NCBI GenBank assembly: GCA_033439265.1
Contig: JAVTVX010000010.1
Location: 6,324,001 to 6,388,000, forward strand
Direction: 5' to 3'
DNA length: 64,000 bases
Source of the DNA: Dillenia suffruticosa
Taxonomy: Eukaryota > Streptophyta > Magnoliopsida > Dilleniales > Dilleniaceae
The notes below the pieces were generated by a model. It saw nothing but the letters and a program-made list of their open reading frames with translations. It did no database searches and was not told the DNA's origin. The translations under genes were made by a program, and so were the position numbers. Positions 47,399 through 58,059 of this stretch are shown in pieces (the stretch's first letter is position 1; every line of letters begins with the position of its first letter).

Positions 47399-50300
47399 TA
47401 AAATATTTACCTAAACTTTTCATATTTTTATGACACTAAATTAAATTATATCTTTATTAAATTATAATTAAAATTAAATCTATGATTATATTTATGTTAA
47501 CAAAATGAAATGACAAAATAATTACAAGATTAATTAATAATTTATTCTAATAAATTAATTAAGAGAGATATTAAATTAAATCACATAATAAAAACACTCC
47601 ATCTAAAACTTAAATTTTATCTTATTATTATTATTTTTCTATTAAATTCTTTATTCAATATTAATTTATTAATTGATATTGTTCTTTAAAATTTCCTTCT
47701 CTCTTTTCAAATATATTTTCTTTTAAAATATTTTTTTGCCTATATTAATTATTAAGTTTAGGGAAGTATTAATATAAATAATTTAGTTATTTATATGTTT
47801 TTTTTAAATTAATAATATTATTAATTAATATATGAAATGATATAAATTTATTATTTTATATAATAGTGTTATGATATATTGTAATATATTATTATATTAT
47901 ATTATACTTATTTCATGAATTTTAATTTTTTTAAAATCGTAAAGGATTTTTTTTTCTTGAAGAAAATGAGATAAGTGCCCGCAAGAAGGCATGCGTCGCA
48001 TGTGACACGCGCCGCGAGCCAACACGCCCGGGCCCCGCTATAGCATCTGCGGGGAGGAGCTTGCGGTCTTTTTTGTTTTTGTTTTTTTGTTTCTAAATAT
48101 TTAAATTTTTAATATTATTATTTTAAATTATTATTTTATTTTAAGTTGTTAATATTATTAATTTAAATAATGTGTTTTTAAAATTTTTTATCAATTAAAA
48201 AAATTAAGTAATAATATTAATATTAATTTATTTAAATTCACACTTATTTTATATTTACATATAAATGATAACCCAATTTCTATTTTACTACCAAATTACC
48301 CTTTCTTTCTTTACCTAATTTAAAAACACAACAAAAACATTTTCTTTTTTTTTTTTTTTTAATTTATGTAAATGATTTCTAGTTAATATGATGATTTCTA
48401 TTTAATATATATATTCAATTTAATACCTATATAAACTATTAATACACCTAAACTCTAAACTATAAACTATTATAATTTTAAATTTTTGAACAAAACGCAT
48501 CTTTTATTCATACATGTTTCTTTCTCTTTCTCACATCTTTTATTCATATTCATTACATTTATATAATAATGATAGAAAATTTGCTAAGTTTCATAAATTA
48601 TTTTAAAATTGAAAAAATCTTTATATGAAATCTATAAACTATATTAATTAATTCTATAAACTATATTAATTAATTTAAAAGATGTCAAATTAATTAATAT
48701 TAAATGTATTGATTAATTTTAATCATTAAATGTGAATTATTAAATGTTAAATGTCAAATGAAACCTACTCATTAATTTTAAAATGTCAAATATAAAAATA
48801 TGTTGAGATATACTTGAATTTTGTGGTGTGCAGGTGGAATCACTATAATATTTAATATAGTGTAATTATAATACTATATTATATAAAATTAGATAAATTC
48901 ATTTAAAATAATATTATTAATAATTGTTATTTTTAAATATATAAAAGCATAAAAAAATTACTCCAATAAAATTTTAAGTAAATAAGTAATAAGTGTGATA
49001 GGTGTGTATAGTAAATAAGTTATAAGTTGTAAGTATTAGTAAAAGTATGAAAAAAATTTAGGATTCAGAAATTAGAAATGCCGCCCGAAAATTGTTTGTG
49101 AAAATCTTTGTCACCGCCATTCAACCTGTTTTTAAAAATTTTAAAGTTTCTTCTTACATCTTTATTTTCATTCATCAATTCATTTACATGTGATTATTAT
49201 AATTTATTATTTACAATATTTTACTATTTATTTTTAATAGGCATAAAAGTAAATAAATAAATTTATTAATGTTTATTATATTTTTGTAATTTGTTTTTAG
49301 TCAAAAAAAAAGGAACATTATTTTGTGATAAAATAATAGTGTAATATTTTCAAAATATATCAATTTTATTTAACACATAAAATTATAATATATTTATATA
49401 TAATATAATATTATATTTTATAAAATATAATATTATAATTGATTCACATATATTATAATAATATTTGATAATAGTTGAGTTGAGTTGACTCCGTTCCACA
49501 ATCATTTTCATAATTGAAAATATTGTTGAGCGGTCATTTCGATAAATATGTTTTTAATAGGAAGATTAGAAATCAGACAAAATGACAAAATGACATTTGA
49601 AAGTGTGATAAAAAATATGTGAGAAATCCTTGTCACAATTTTAATATTTTAGATTCTTCCTAGAAATTCATAATTAATTAAAACAAATCCAAATCTACTC
49701 ATCCAATTTAAATTTAAATGATCTACTCACCCAATAAATGATGTTTTTTTCTATTATAATATTTATCGGACATCTTATTATATTATTGATATTATTATAT
49801 TATTGATATTATTGATATTATTGATATTAATGATTGAAAATTGCTAAATTTCTTTTATAATGGTTATAGGTGATGAGATTTGTGAATTCAATAGAGGAAT
49901 AGAGAAAGAAGAAAGAAGACTAGAGAAAGAAGAAAAAGAAGAAAGAAGGTTACGCTTTCAAATTTATTTTTGTTAAGCTTTCAAATTTATTTTTGGTAAG
50001 GTTTCAATTTATTTTTCAATAAATTTAACAATTATTTATTTTATGTGTACATTTTTTATTTTGTCAAAGAAGAAGACTTGAATTCCCAGAATGAATTCCA
50101 TTTCGCAGACTTTAATTGTTTGGATGAAAAAAAACATCTAAATTTTGAATTTAGTTAAAATTGAATTAACTTTTAAAATTGAATTAACTCATGAGAATTG
50201 AATTTAGTTAGAAGATGGACATTTTCTATTTATTTTTTATATTACACGATTAATTACTACTGATTATTAATCTCTACACCAGTCAAATATCATTCTTTAA

Positions 50301-51554
50301 TTTTTTTCATCTACTTATTATTCTTATTATTATATTTAGTTGTCTCGCGTGCAGAGAAAGCAAGCACAAATGAAAGTGGGGCTGAAAGCCCAAAAGAAAG
50401 TGGGCCGAAACCAAGCTTGTATTTGTATTTGTATGTCTTATTTTTTTTTTATATAGTCTTAGGTTTTATTTTTCTTGTAATTTTTAAATTTTATTACTTA
50501 TAGTTTCATTTTATTTTTCAGGATTTTTTTGAGAACAATTTTTTTTCTCAAAACTTTTATTTGTGGATGATCTTATATTGAAGATTTTATATTGAAGATG
50601 AAGAATAAGAGGAAAATGAAAGATGGAGGAAAAAAGTTTCAAACAAGAGAAAAGAAAAAAGGAGAAAAGAAAAAAAATAGGAAAGAAGGAAAATTGAGAG
50701 GATGATGGATTGTAATTTGATGTATAAAAAATATTTTCTTTAATATTTTTAAACACCCATACTTACACACCACCACCTATAACATATTTTTTCAAAACAA
50801 AAATTACCGTTAGTTTATTTTTATTCTTTTGATTTTTTTTTACACTTTACATGGTTTATTTTGGGTTTGGTTTACTTCACCAACCCCAGCCTTGTTATTT
50901 ATTGATGAAAGGTGAATGTTTCATCGAGGAAAAGTCAACCTTGATGGACTTGATCGACGTGAGTGAGTAGCAAACTTCGTCAATCAAGCGCTCAGTGAGC
51001 TTTTATTTTTTTTTCCTTTTTCCATGTATAAAAATATATTTGGAATTTTTTTGATTTTATGAGATATGATAACACTATTTTTCTGAAAAAAAAATAATCG
51101 TATTTTTGTTTTTTATATTTATTTTGAGTTTTCAAATATTAGCATATATGCTAGTATTTTTTTTCTCCTCAAATTGTACTCATACTATGGCATCATATTT
51201 TGTGATCGATAAAGAAATTTTCTTCCCACAATATTTATGGACAATATTTATCGCCATGCCAAAAAAAATTTAAATTAAGTTTTCAATATTAATTAGACTC
51301 GGAAAAAAATATTTAAATTTCATTTTTTTGTAACATATTTTCAAAATTCAAAATGTGCTAAAATAAAATAATATCCACTAACAATCCAAATTATATTTAT
51401 AAACACATTTATAACTTCATAAATATTAAAATTACAAATATTAATTTATTATTTGTATGCTCCAAATTCTAATATTAAAAACTAGAGCAATAATAAATTT
51501 AAATAAAAATTATAAATAGATATTTATAATTTTTAATATTTATAAATTTAAACT

Positions 51555-51865
51555 CGCGGGCGCCTGCGCTAGCATGGCCGGACGCCCGGGCAAGCCAAGC
51601 TTGCCCGCGCAGTGGCATCCCTGGACGCCCGCGCTGCATCAGCACGTAACAAGGGCGCCCCAACCGCCACTGCCATCCCTGGGCCCCACGTGGACCCCGC
51701 TGCCATGCGCGCATGTAGCGCGCGGGTGCCGTGCTCCCATGGTCTGGCGCCTGCGTTGGCATGCGCGGGGGCTTGCATGGGTACATGCAGCGCACGGTGT
51801 CATGCTCGGGCGCCAGGCATGCCAGGGCGCCCGCGATCGCTCTTGCGTGAGCACATGCATATCTC
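51555..51865. repeat. GC-rich island in the inner element
   Basis: About 310 bp with words GCGCCTGCG, CATGGCCGGACGCCCGGGC and CATGCGCGGGGGCTTGCATGG, related in style to the array at 41 kb but without clear tandem order. Smaller islands of the same kind occur at 52038-52085 and 52473-52520. Open frames on both strands are compositional. Confidence 0.65.
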
Positions 51866-52414
51866 AATTTATTTATTTATAAATATAAATTCTATAAAAT
51901 TTTAAAATAATTAATAAAAAATATAAACAAATTAATTAAATTAATTTAAATTATATTAAGTTACATTAATAAAATTAACAAAAATAATAAAAATATACAT
52001 AGTTTATCTTATGATATCTTATATCTTATATATCTTATGTGCGGGCGGGCGCCGGCACTGGCATGCCCGGGCGCCCGCGCTGGAAGCAAAAATGCACTTT
52101 GATATTTGGCCGGCCCACATTTACTCCCTAAATTTTATAATAAAATTTAATATTTATATAATAAATATTTACTCACCTTTCCTCTCTAAATTTTATATAT
52201 AAATTTAAAATATAACAAAAGTAAAATATAATATTTATATAATAAATATATAATATAATTTGATATAATAAATAAATTATAATTTATTTTAACCCGAATA
52301 GGACCATTTTCAAAATTTTTACTAAATTTCGGGTATGATGATTTTATATAATTTAATAAAATAACAATATTAAATAAAATATTAAATAATAATAAAAAAA
52401 TTGGCCAGTTAGCC

Positions 52415-52990
52415 AGTTAGCGACGGATAAGAATCCGTCGCCAGTTAGCGACGGACATAATCCGTCGCTAAGAAACGCCCAGGCAGGCGCCCGGGAGTGC
52501 ATGCGCCGGCGCCCGCGGAATTTTTATTTACTAAATTAATTAAATAATATATATTTTAATTAATACTAAATATATGGTTTTTTAAATAATTCAATAATAT
52601 TATTTTCCTAAAAATTTGAAATATAATAATATGTAAATTAAAATATTATAAAAAAAATAATATAATTCTTTAATATAAATTATTAAATTATAATAAAATT
52701 AAAATAAAATTCACAAATTCAAGCGACAGCCGAAACAGCGACGGATTATGAATCCGTCGCGGAAACAGCGACGGATTATGAATCCGTCGCGGAAACAGCG
52801 ACGGATTTTGAATCCGTCGCTGAAACAGCGACCGGATTTTGAATCCGTCGCCGATACAGCATTGCCGATACCGCGACGGATTTTGAATCCGTCGCCGAAA
52901 CAGCGACGGATTTCTAATCCGTCGCCAAAATAGCGATGGATTTCTATCCGAACTAGCGATGGATTTGGAAATCCGTCGCAATTACTACTA
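52415..52990. repeat. Inner CACTA right subterminal hairpin array
   Basis: At least eight near-identical 30-bp units, each a palindrome: GCGACGGATT then a short loop then AATCCGTCGC, joined by GGAAACA or similar (52736-52985). Two more units lie at 52418-52470. Each unit can fold into a perfect 10-bp stem on either strand. The array belongs to the same motif family as the left end. Confidence 0.85.
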
Positions 52991-53184
52991 AATAAATATT
53001 TTTCTTTAAATTTTATATAAATTATATGTTCTTTAATTATTTATAAAAAATTTAAGCCAAAATAAATTTTAACTTCAATATAATATATTAATAAAATCAA
53101 AAGAAATATAAGAAAAATAAATTTCTATTTATTATAAAAAACTAAATTCAAAAGAAAAATAAGAAAAATAAATTTCTATCTATT

Positions 53185-53458
53185 TAAAAATTTTTCAGCA
53201 ACGAATTTAGCCACGAAAATATTTTTGTCACTAATTAGCGACGACTTTTGCTACGAATTTTATTTCTCCGTGGCTAATTTAGCCACAAGTATTTTGTCGT
53301 CGCAAAAATTGTGGCAAAATGGCGACGAATAAATTTTGTCGCTAATTTTGTCGTAAAAGGGCAACGAATTTGTTTTTGTCGCTAAAGTTGTCGCAAAATA
53401 GCAACGATTAGTTTCCGTCGCCAAAGTTCGTGGCTAAAACCGTGTTTTTTTTGTAGTG
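53185..53458. repeat. Inner CACTA right subterminal repeats and terminal inverted repeat
   Basis: Units of TTAGCGACGA, TTTTGTCGCTAA and TTGTCGCAAAAT run up to the terminus, whose last 15 bases (53444-53458) are the inverted terminal repeat GTTTTTTTTGTAGTG. Confidence 0.85.
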
Positions 53459-54327
53459 TTATCTTCATATAGTAGATTAATGATATAGTAATTGTAATTA
53501 CATAAATATACTTTTATTTAAATATAAAATATAAAATTAAACAGATTATAGTATTACATAAATATAGTAATTAAATATAGTAAATTGAAACTAAAATATT
53601 TGTTTCACATATTATGCAATTATGCAATAACAATTGATGAATGTGGTAATTGATGATAATTGATGGTTGATATTAATTGATGGTAAGTCATGGTAACGGA
53701 TGGTAAGTTAGTGGGCAAAATATCGACGGTTAGGGTTGGTTGTTGATTATCTTGCTTGATCCAATGGCCGGGATTCAAAGTCATCAGAAGAGGAGACATG
53801 TCACTCACACGTCTTTTCAACAATGAGTTTCAAAGCACGCACAAGTCACAACACCCACAAGCACAACACCCTATGAATACCATCAACGATAGGCATTTGA
53901 TCCAGTGAAAGGCATTTCATCCAATGGTGGTGAAATAATGGTAATGTCTCCGCAATGCTCAGCATTTCTCGGTAACATGTTGTCACCATTTCAGTTTTTT
54001 TCGGCATTTCCTACCATTTCTCTGTGAAATTACTTATTTGGATGGTTTATCGAAGTTAGATTTGCAAAAAAATACTTGTTACAAGAACTGAGTCAGAGAG
54101 AGGGAGAGAACGAGAAAGAGAGAACGATGGAGGAGGAGAAAGAGAGAACGAGCGAGGAGGAGGAGAAGAAAAAAGTAAGAGGAGTAAAGACTGAAGACTG
54201 AATAGTGAAGATAAGGATATGGCAAAGAAGAAGAATCAAGTACTTTTTTTGAAAACAGAGAGGTCAAGAATAGAGGTTTGAAGATATTATTTTTGAATAT
54301 TTTGAAAGTTTTGAACCAGAACTACAA
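53459..54327. other. Outer CACTA sequence resuming after the inner element
   Basis: No gene. Short TGATGGTAA/TGGTAAGT repeats (53640-53705) and purine-rich DNA (54090-54170, AGAGAGAACGA and GAGGAGGAG) that leads into the captured gene at 54328. Confidence 0.45.
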
Positions 54328-55320
54328 ATGGAAATTTATTCCGACAATGAGGCTTTTGCAGGTTCGTCTGCCAATATATTTATCCTTTATTTGAGCTTAT
54401 TTATGGTTATTAGTTATTAGAGTATTTAGGAATTTTTAGTAATTGATTTGAGATTTAGTGATTTATGTTATAAATTCTAAAAATTTAATATACGTTATTT
54501 ACGTTTCTAGATACAGAAGAGAAGAAGAAAGGAGTGGCTAAGAATAAGAAGAAGAGGAGTGCCTTGCGTGCGAGTAAGGTAATGAAATCTAATCTCGTCT
54601 GCATATATTAATAATTTCATTATTATTACTATCAATAATGTAAAAATTATTGCAAGAATAGAGTCAAAGTATTGAAAAATGGACGGAATTAAAGGAAGGG
54701 GAGAGGAACAACTATAACAAAGTGAAAGAAACAAAGAAATTACTTATATTAAGTAGAGCAATGGTATCACCTACACCGATACCGATTCAAACGAGATACT
54801 CTCCAAAGCAATTAAAGGAGGTAATTCTTTCGCTTAGTCATGAGATGAAAGAAGAGGTAAAACATATGGGGTTTGGCAATATCTTGAAACTCAGCTGTGA
54901 TATATTAAGCCAAAAATTGTGTGAAGAATTGATAATGAGATTCGAATTGATGGAAAAACTTCTTTGTGTTCATCCAAACCAAAACTTTAAGCTGACACCT
55001 ATGGAAGTAGGACAAATCCTAGGAATCACTTTAACTGGATGTGAAGTTTTGGCCTCTTCATCTTTAGTTGAATCTCCATACATCAGAAAGTATTTTTCGA
55101 AACTAAAACATACGGAGTTGAAGGAGAACATGCACATGGAAGATGCCTCCTCCCCAAAATTTAAACGCTACTTCTTGCTCTTCCTTCTCAGATGCTTTTT
55201 ATGTCCTACCACAAGTGTCTTCCCTTCTTCAAGACACCTAAAGGCAACCATTGATGTGGATAAAGCGGGTCTATATAATTAGGCAGATTTTATATTAAAA
55301 TGGTTATGTGATGAGATTTG
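54328..55320 (+). pseudogene. Captured gene fragment in outer CACTA (Ulp1/plant-mobile-domain-associated N region)
   Basis: Three exons in phase: 54328-54361 (MEIYSDNEAFA), 54511-54578 (KKKGVAKNKKKRSALRASK, basic, nuclear-signal-like) and 54662-55282. The third codes RYSPKQLKEVILSLSHEM, FKLTPMEVGQILGI and FKRYFLLFLLRCFLCPTTSVF, then IDVDKAGLYN. It stops at TAG (55280-55282) exactly where the family has Trp; the next codons ADFILKWLCDEI restore the pattern. Proteins with this LLFxLxxFLCPT...YNWAxFVLxWL layout are commonly carried by plant CACTA and Mutator-like elements, often in front of a Ulp1-type protease domain, which is absent here. It runs on the plus strand, against the other element genes. 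It is a fragment unlikely to be functional. Confidence 0.55.
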
Positions 55321-55329
55321 CCAATTTTA

Positions 55330-55935
55330 AGCTCTTCCTGAGTGCACACACATCACTTTACACCTTACAAATGTATATGCATTTACTCTTCCTAAGTATA
55401 CACACATGAATCTTGTTGACTGAACACTAATGAACACTAATTGTCATACTATCAATCTCTTATTCACTCCTTATTTTGTCATCTATAAATAGTATTATTA
55501 TTTGGTAAATAAGAAGAACTTGAATTGGACTACACCAACTCAGGAAATATATATATTTTCTTATTGCATTTCATCATTTTTATTTGAATTGGACTGATAT
55601 GATTAATTTATAAATTTTCATGACTGGATGGTTTCAACAGCTAAATTTTTTGAGAAAGGAATATATTTTGAAACTTTTAATGTTTGAGCATAATAGTTTT
55701 CGAAGCGACATTATGGAGAAGATCTCACGACCATCAACACCGCAAAGCAAACTAATCAAAACCAAGCCAAAAAAATCGTAAATAAATCTTGAACGGATAG
55801 AATTGAGATGTATGGAATTCAGATTATATTGATAAAAAGTATTCAGATGAAAATTGAAATTACTTACCATTACTTACCACTACTTACCACTACTTATAAT
55901 TACTTACAACTACTTATCATACTTACCACTACTGC
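55330..55935. other. AT-rich spacer in outer CACTA
   Basis: No gene. Contains a tandem ACTTACCATT/ACTTACCACT cluster of 10-11-base units at about 55860-55935 just before the GC-rich array. Confidence 0.5.
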
Positions 55936-55939
55936 TGAT

Positions 55940-56250
55940 TATTATTGCAGGGTTTATGCCCATGACTGGGCGGGGGTAGCATGAGCACGAGGCTGTATCT
56001 GGTAGGGGTTGCCAGGCTTATGCCCATGCCTGGGCGGGGGCAGCATGATCAGGAGGTTGCGCCCGCAAAGGGGTTCCTGGGCTTATGCCCATACCTGGGC
56101 GAAGGCAGCATAAACAGGAGACTGCGCCCACATGAGAGGAGATTGGCCCGTGAGGGATTTCATGCTTGTGCGGCTAGCAGGGGCCTCCGCCCATGGTGCA
56201 CGGAAGCACGGTGGCTTGCACGGGTGCTCACCCTGTGACCCATTGCTCAG
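55940..56250. repeat. GC-rich tandem array in outer element
   Basis: Three to four units of about 65 bp, with landmarks GGCTTATGCCCATGCCTGGG, CGGGGGCAGCATGA and AGGAGGTTGCGCCC. It lies downstream of the 3' end of the decayed accessory gene, the same relative position as the 41-kb array in the inner element, but the sequence is different. Frames 55981-56389 are by-products. Confidence 0.75.
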
Positions 56251-56943
56251 GTGGCACAGGACTGGAGCATTAAAGACATTGGTTTCAAACCCAAATGGAA
56301 ATCCAAAAAAGAGCAAGTATACACATGAAATGGAACCAAAAAACAGAGTAAGAAGTCAAAACAAAGTATGGTTGGTTTGTGCATTCTGATAGAGTTCATA
56401 GGGGCCATAGAAGAAAGGTTAGAGATTGAAAGGAAAATTTGAGGAGAGCATAAAGAAGGAGTTACAGAGATGGAGAAGATAAGAGATAGAGACAGATGGG
56501 AGACAGAGAGAAGACTCGGAACAAATTAAAGAATCAATCTTTTTTTCCTCTTTCTTCTAGAGCTTACCATTTTTTATACATTTTGTTTAATACTCCTTAC
56601 TGTCTTAACTGACCTAACAGCTTGGTTGATCAACAAAATTTAACCACGACCAACCTCACGTTCTTAATAAACATTACAAGTACAACATATCATTACATTA
56701 GAAAATTAAAATTCAGATATTTACAAATACAACTAAACATTACATTACAAATCAAAATACAATGAGAATAAAAAAATTACAAAATATATCAAAATACAAA
56801 TAGAAAAATACAAAATAGACAAAATTACTAGAATTTTTTAACATTGAAAAACAAAAGAGATCAACACATCAACATTGAAATACACATGAAAATACAAAAT
56901 GAACAAAACTACAAATACAAATGCAAAAAGCAAGTACACATAA

Positions 56944-58040
56944 TTACTTCAAATTGTTATTTTTAACTTTTGGTCTAAATTTTTTGACACTCTTTCTTGT
57001 AACATCTTTCGACTCCGGATTTGCTATTACAGCATTAGCAACTTGCTCAATGGTAAAAGGATTGGGAGTAGTAATAGGGGTAGAAGTGTTATCCCGGGTA
57101 GTTTTTGTGGGTGTGTGAGGAGAATCAAATGTCAGAAATGGATACCTAAGAATAGGATTGTCACGGCTAGGCTGAGTGTCAGGAGCACGAGGGTGAGTAT
57201 CAGGAGCAAGAGAACCAAATGTAGAAGGTGGGTGAAAAACAAATGGGTGGGCAAAGCCAGAACGACGTGGTGGTGTAGGAGTGGCAAGACCGGGAGATAA
57301 AGAAGGCTGAGTAGCAGAGTATGAAGGTCGGGCCGGGTTGCCTATTTGTAAATGGTCTATGATGCATTCAATAATTTGGAATTTGCCCCAAGGTCTGCTC
57401 TGATGTTCAATATTTGACATATCATTTTGCGATGCTGCTCCGCATTATGATCTGCAAATTCATATGTATATTGTTGCATTCCAAACAGTCGTATCTCAAT
57501 TTCATCCACTTCACTACTCAGTCGACCCATTTCTATCCTATGTTCTCGCATTTCCGTCCCAAGTTCTCCAATTTGCTCATTAAGCATGCCAATGTCTGTT
57601 TTCAGACCATAAATATATTGAAACAAATCATTCCACCTTGCCTCGTTATTGGCATTCCGATGGTAGTCATTCCATCCTCCATCTCCTCCCTCGTTTCCTT
57701 CATTTTCATTCCCATCTCCTCCTTCATTCGCTTGATCTTCTTCTTCTTCTTCTTCAGCTTCGTTACTAATTCCTTCTTCATTCAATTCTTCTTCATTCCT
57801 TGCTTCTTCTTCCCTATCCTCCCTAAGAAATCTATTCTTTGGATGAACCCACACATCATCTTGCAAAATCCATTGTGCTCTTTGTAGCATTCACAGATTT
57901 ATACTTCTATTTCTCGAACTTAGTTCCACTCTGTTTTCTCTTATTAAACTTATCTCAACACTTTTTAAAATACCAGTAATCATACTACAGAACGACAAAT
58001 TAGACTTCGAAACTCTTGTAGTCATCATAAATAATAACTA
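56944..58040 (-). pseudogene. Decayed homologue of the CACTA accessory protein
   Basis: Read on the minus strand it matches the 575-aa inner protein from about its residue 226 to the end. NLSFCSMITGILKS matches NLSYCSMVSGILKS; QRAQWILQDDVWVHPKN matches RRAYWVCEDGIWINIKK. An acidic stretch (EEEEEEDQANEGGDG), a coiled coil (EQIGELGTEMREHRIEMGRL), MICQILNIRADLG, a Pro-rich linker and PNPFTIEQV then follow, and it ends KKFRPKVKNN. The copy is broken by a TGA at about 57888-57893 (just before MLQRAQW) and a one-base frameshift near 57360. Its N-terminal half is missing: homology stops where the right subterminal repeats begin at about 58040. Identity to the inner copy is low, so the two did not arise by recent duplication. 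Confidence 0.7.
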
Positions 58041-58059
58041 TCATAATTGAGTAGAACTT

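Larger units (their letters stand above)
44640..51540. other. Inner CACTA interior: seven kb without a gene
   Basis: Extremely AT-rich with simple repeats: GAGA tract (45268-45305), (TA)n at 46050-46082 and 46840-46862, CACACTCACACTC at 47217-47251. Isolated GC-richer islands lie at 45460-45650 and 47980-48065. The frames present (for example 45152-45585 and 50511-50756 minus) are low-complexity. This is acquired or expanded filler in a transposon that normally needs only two genes. Confidence 0.55.
30248..53458 (-). mobile_element. Inner CACTA (En/Spm) transposon with TNP2, tnpA-like and accessory genes
   Basis: Starts CACTACAAAAAAAAC and ends with the exact reverse complement (15 bp), then similarity continues with one gap to TTTTAGC(G/C)ACG. 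The triplet TTA lies outside both ends (30245-30247 and 53459-53461). All genes run on the minus strand: accessory 575-aa frame, TNP2-like transposase, tnpA-like gene. Length is 23.2 kb, long for this superfamily. Subterminal repeats of the GCGACGGA/TCCGTCGC type fill 30255-30990 and 52415-53450. The termini are unlike those of the outer element, so it is a different family that jumped into it. Confidence 0.92.

Noticed and set aside
52736..52985. CRISPR-like array of regular repeats
   Set aside because: Units are palindromes with almost no spacer, in a eukaryotic transposon end.
57414..57887. 157-codon plus-strand frame
   Set aside because: Antisense shadow of the decayed accessory gene, which has the matching homologue.
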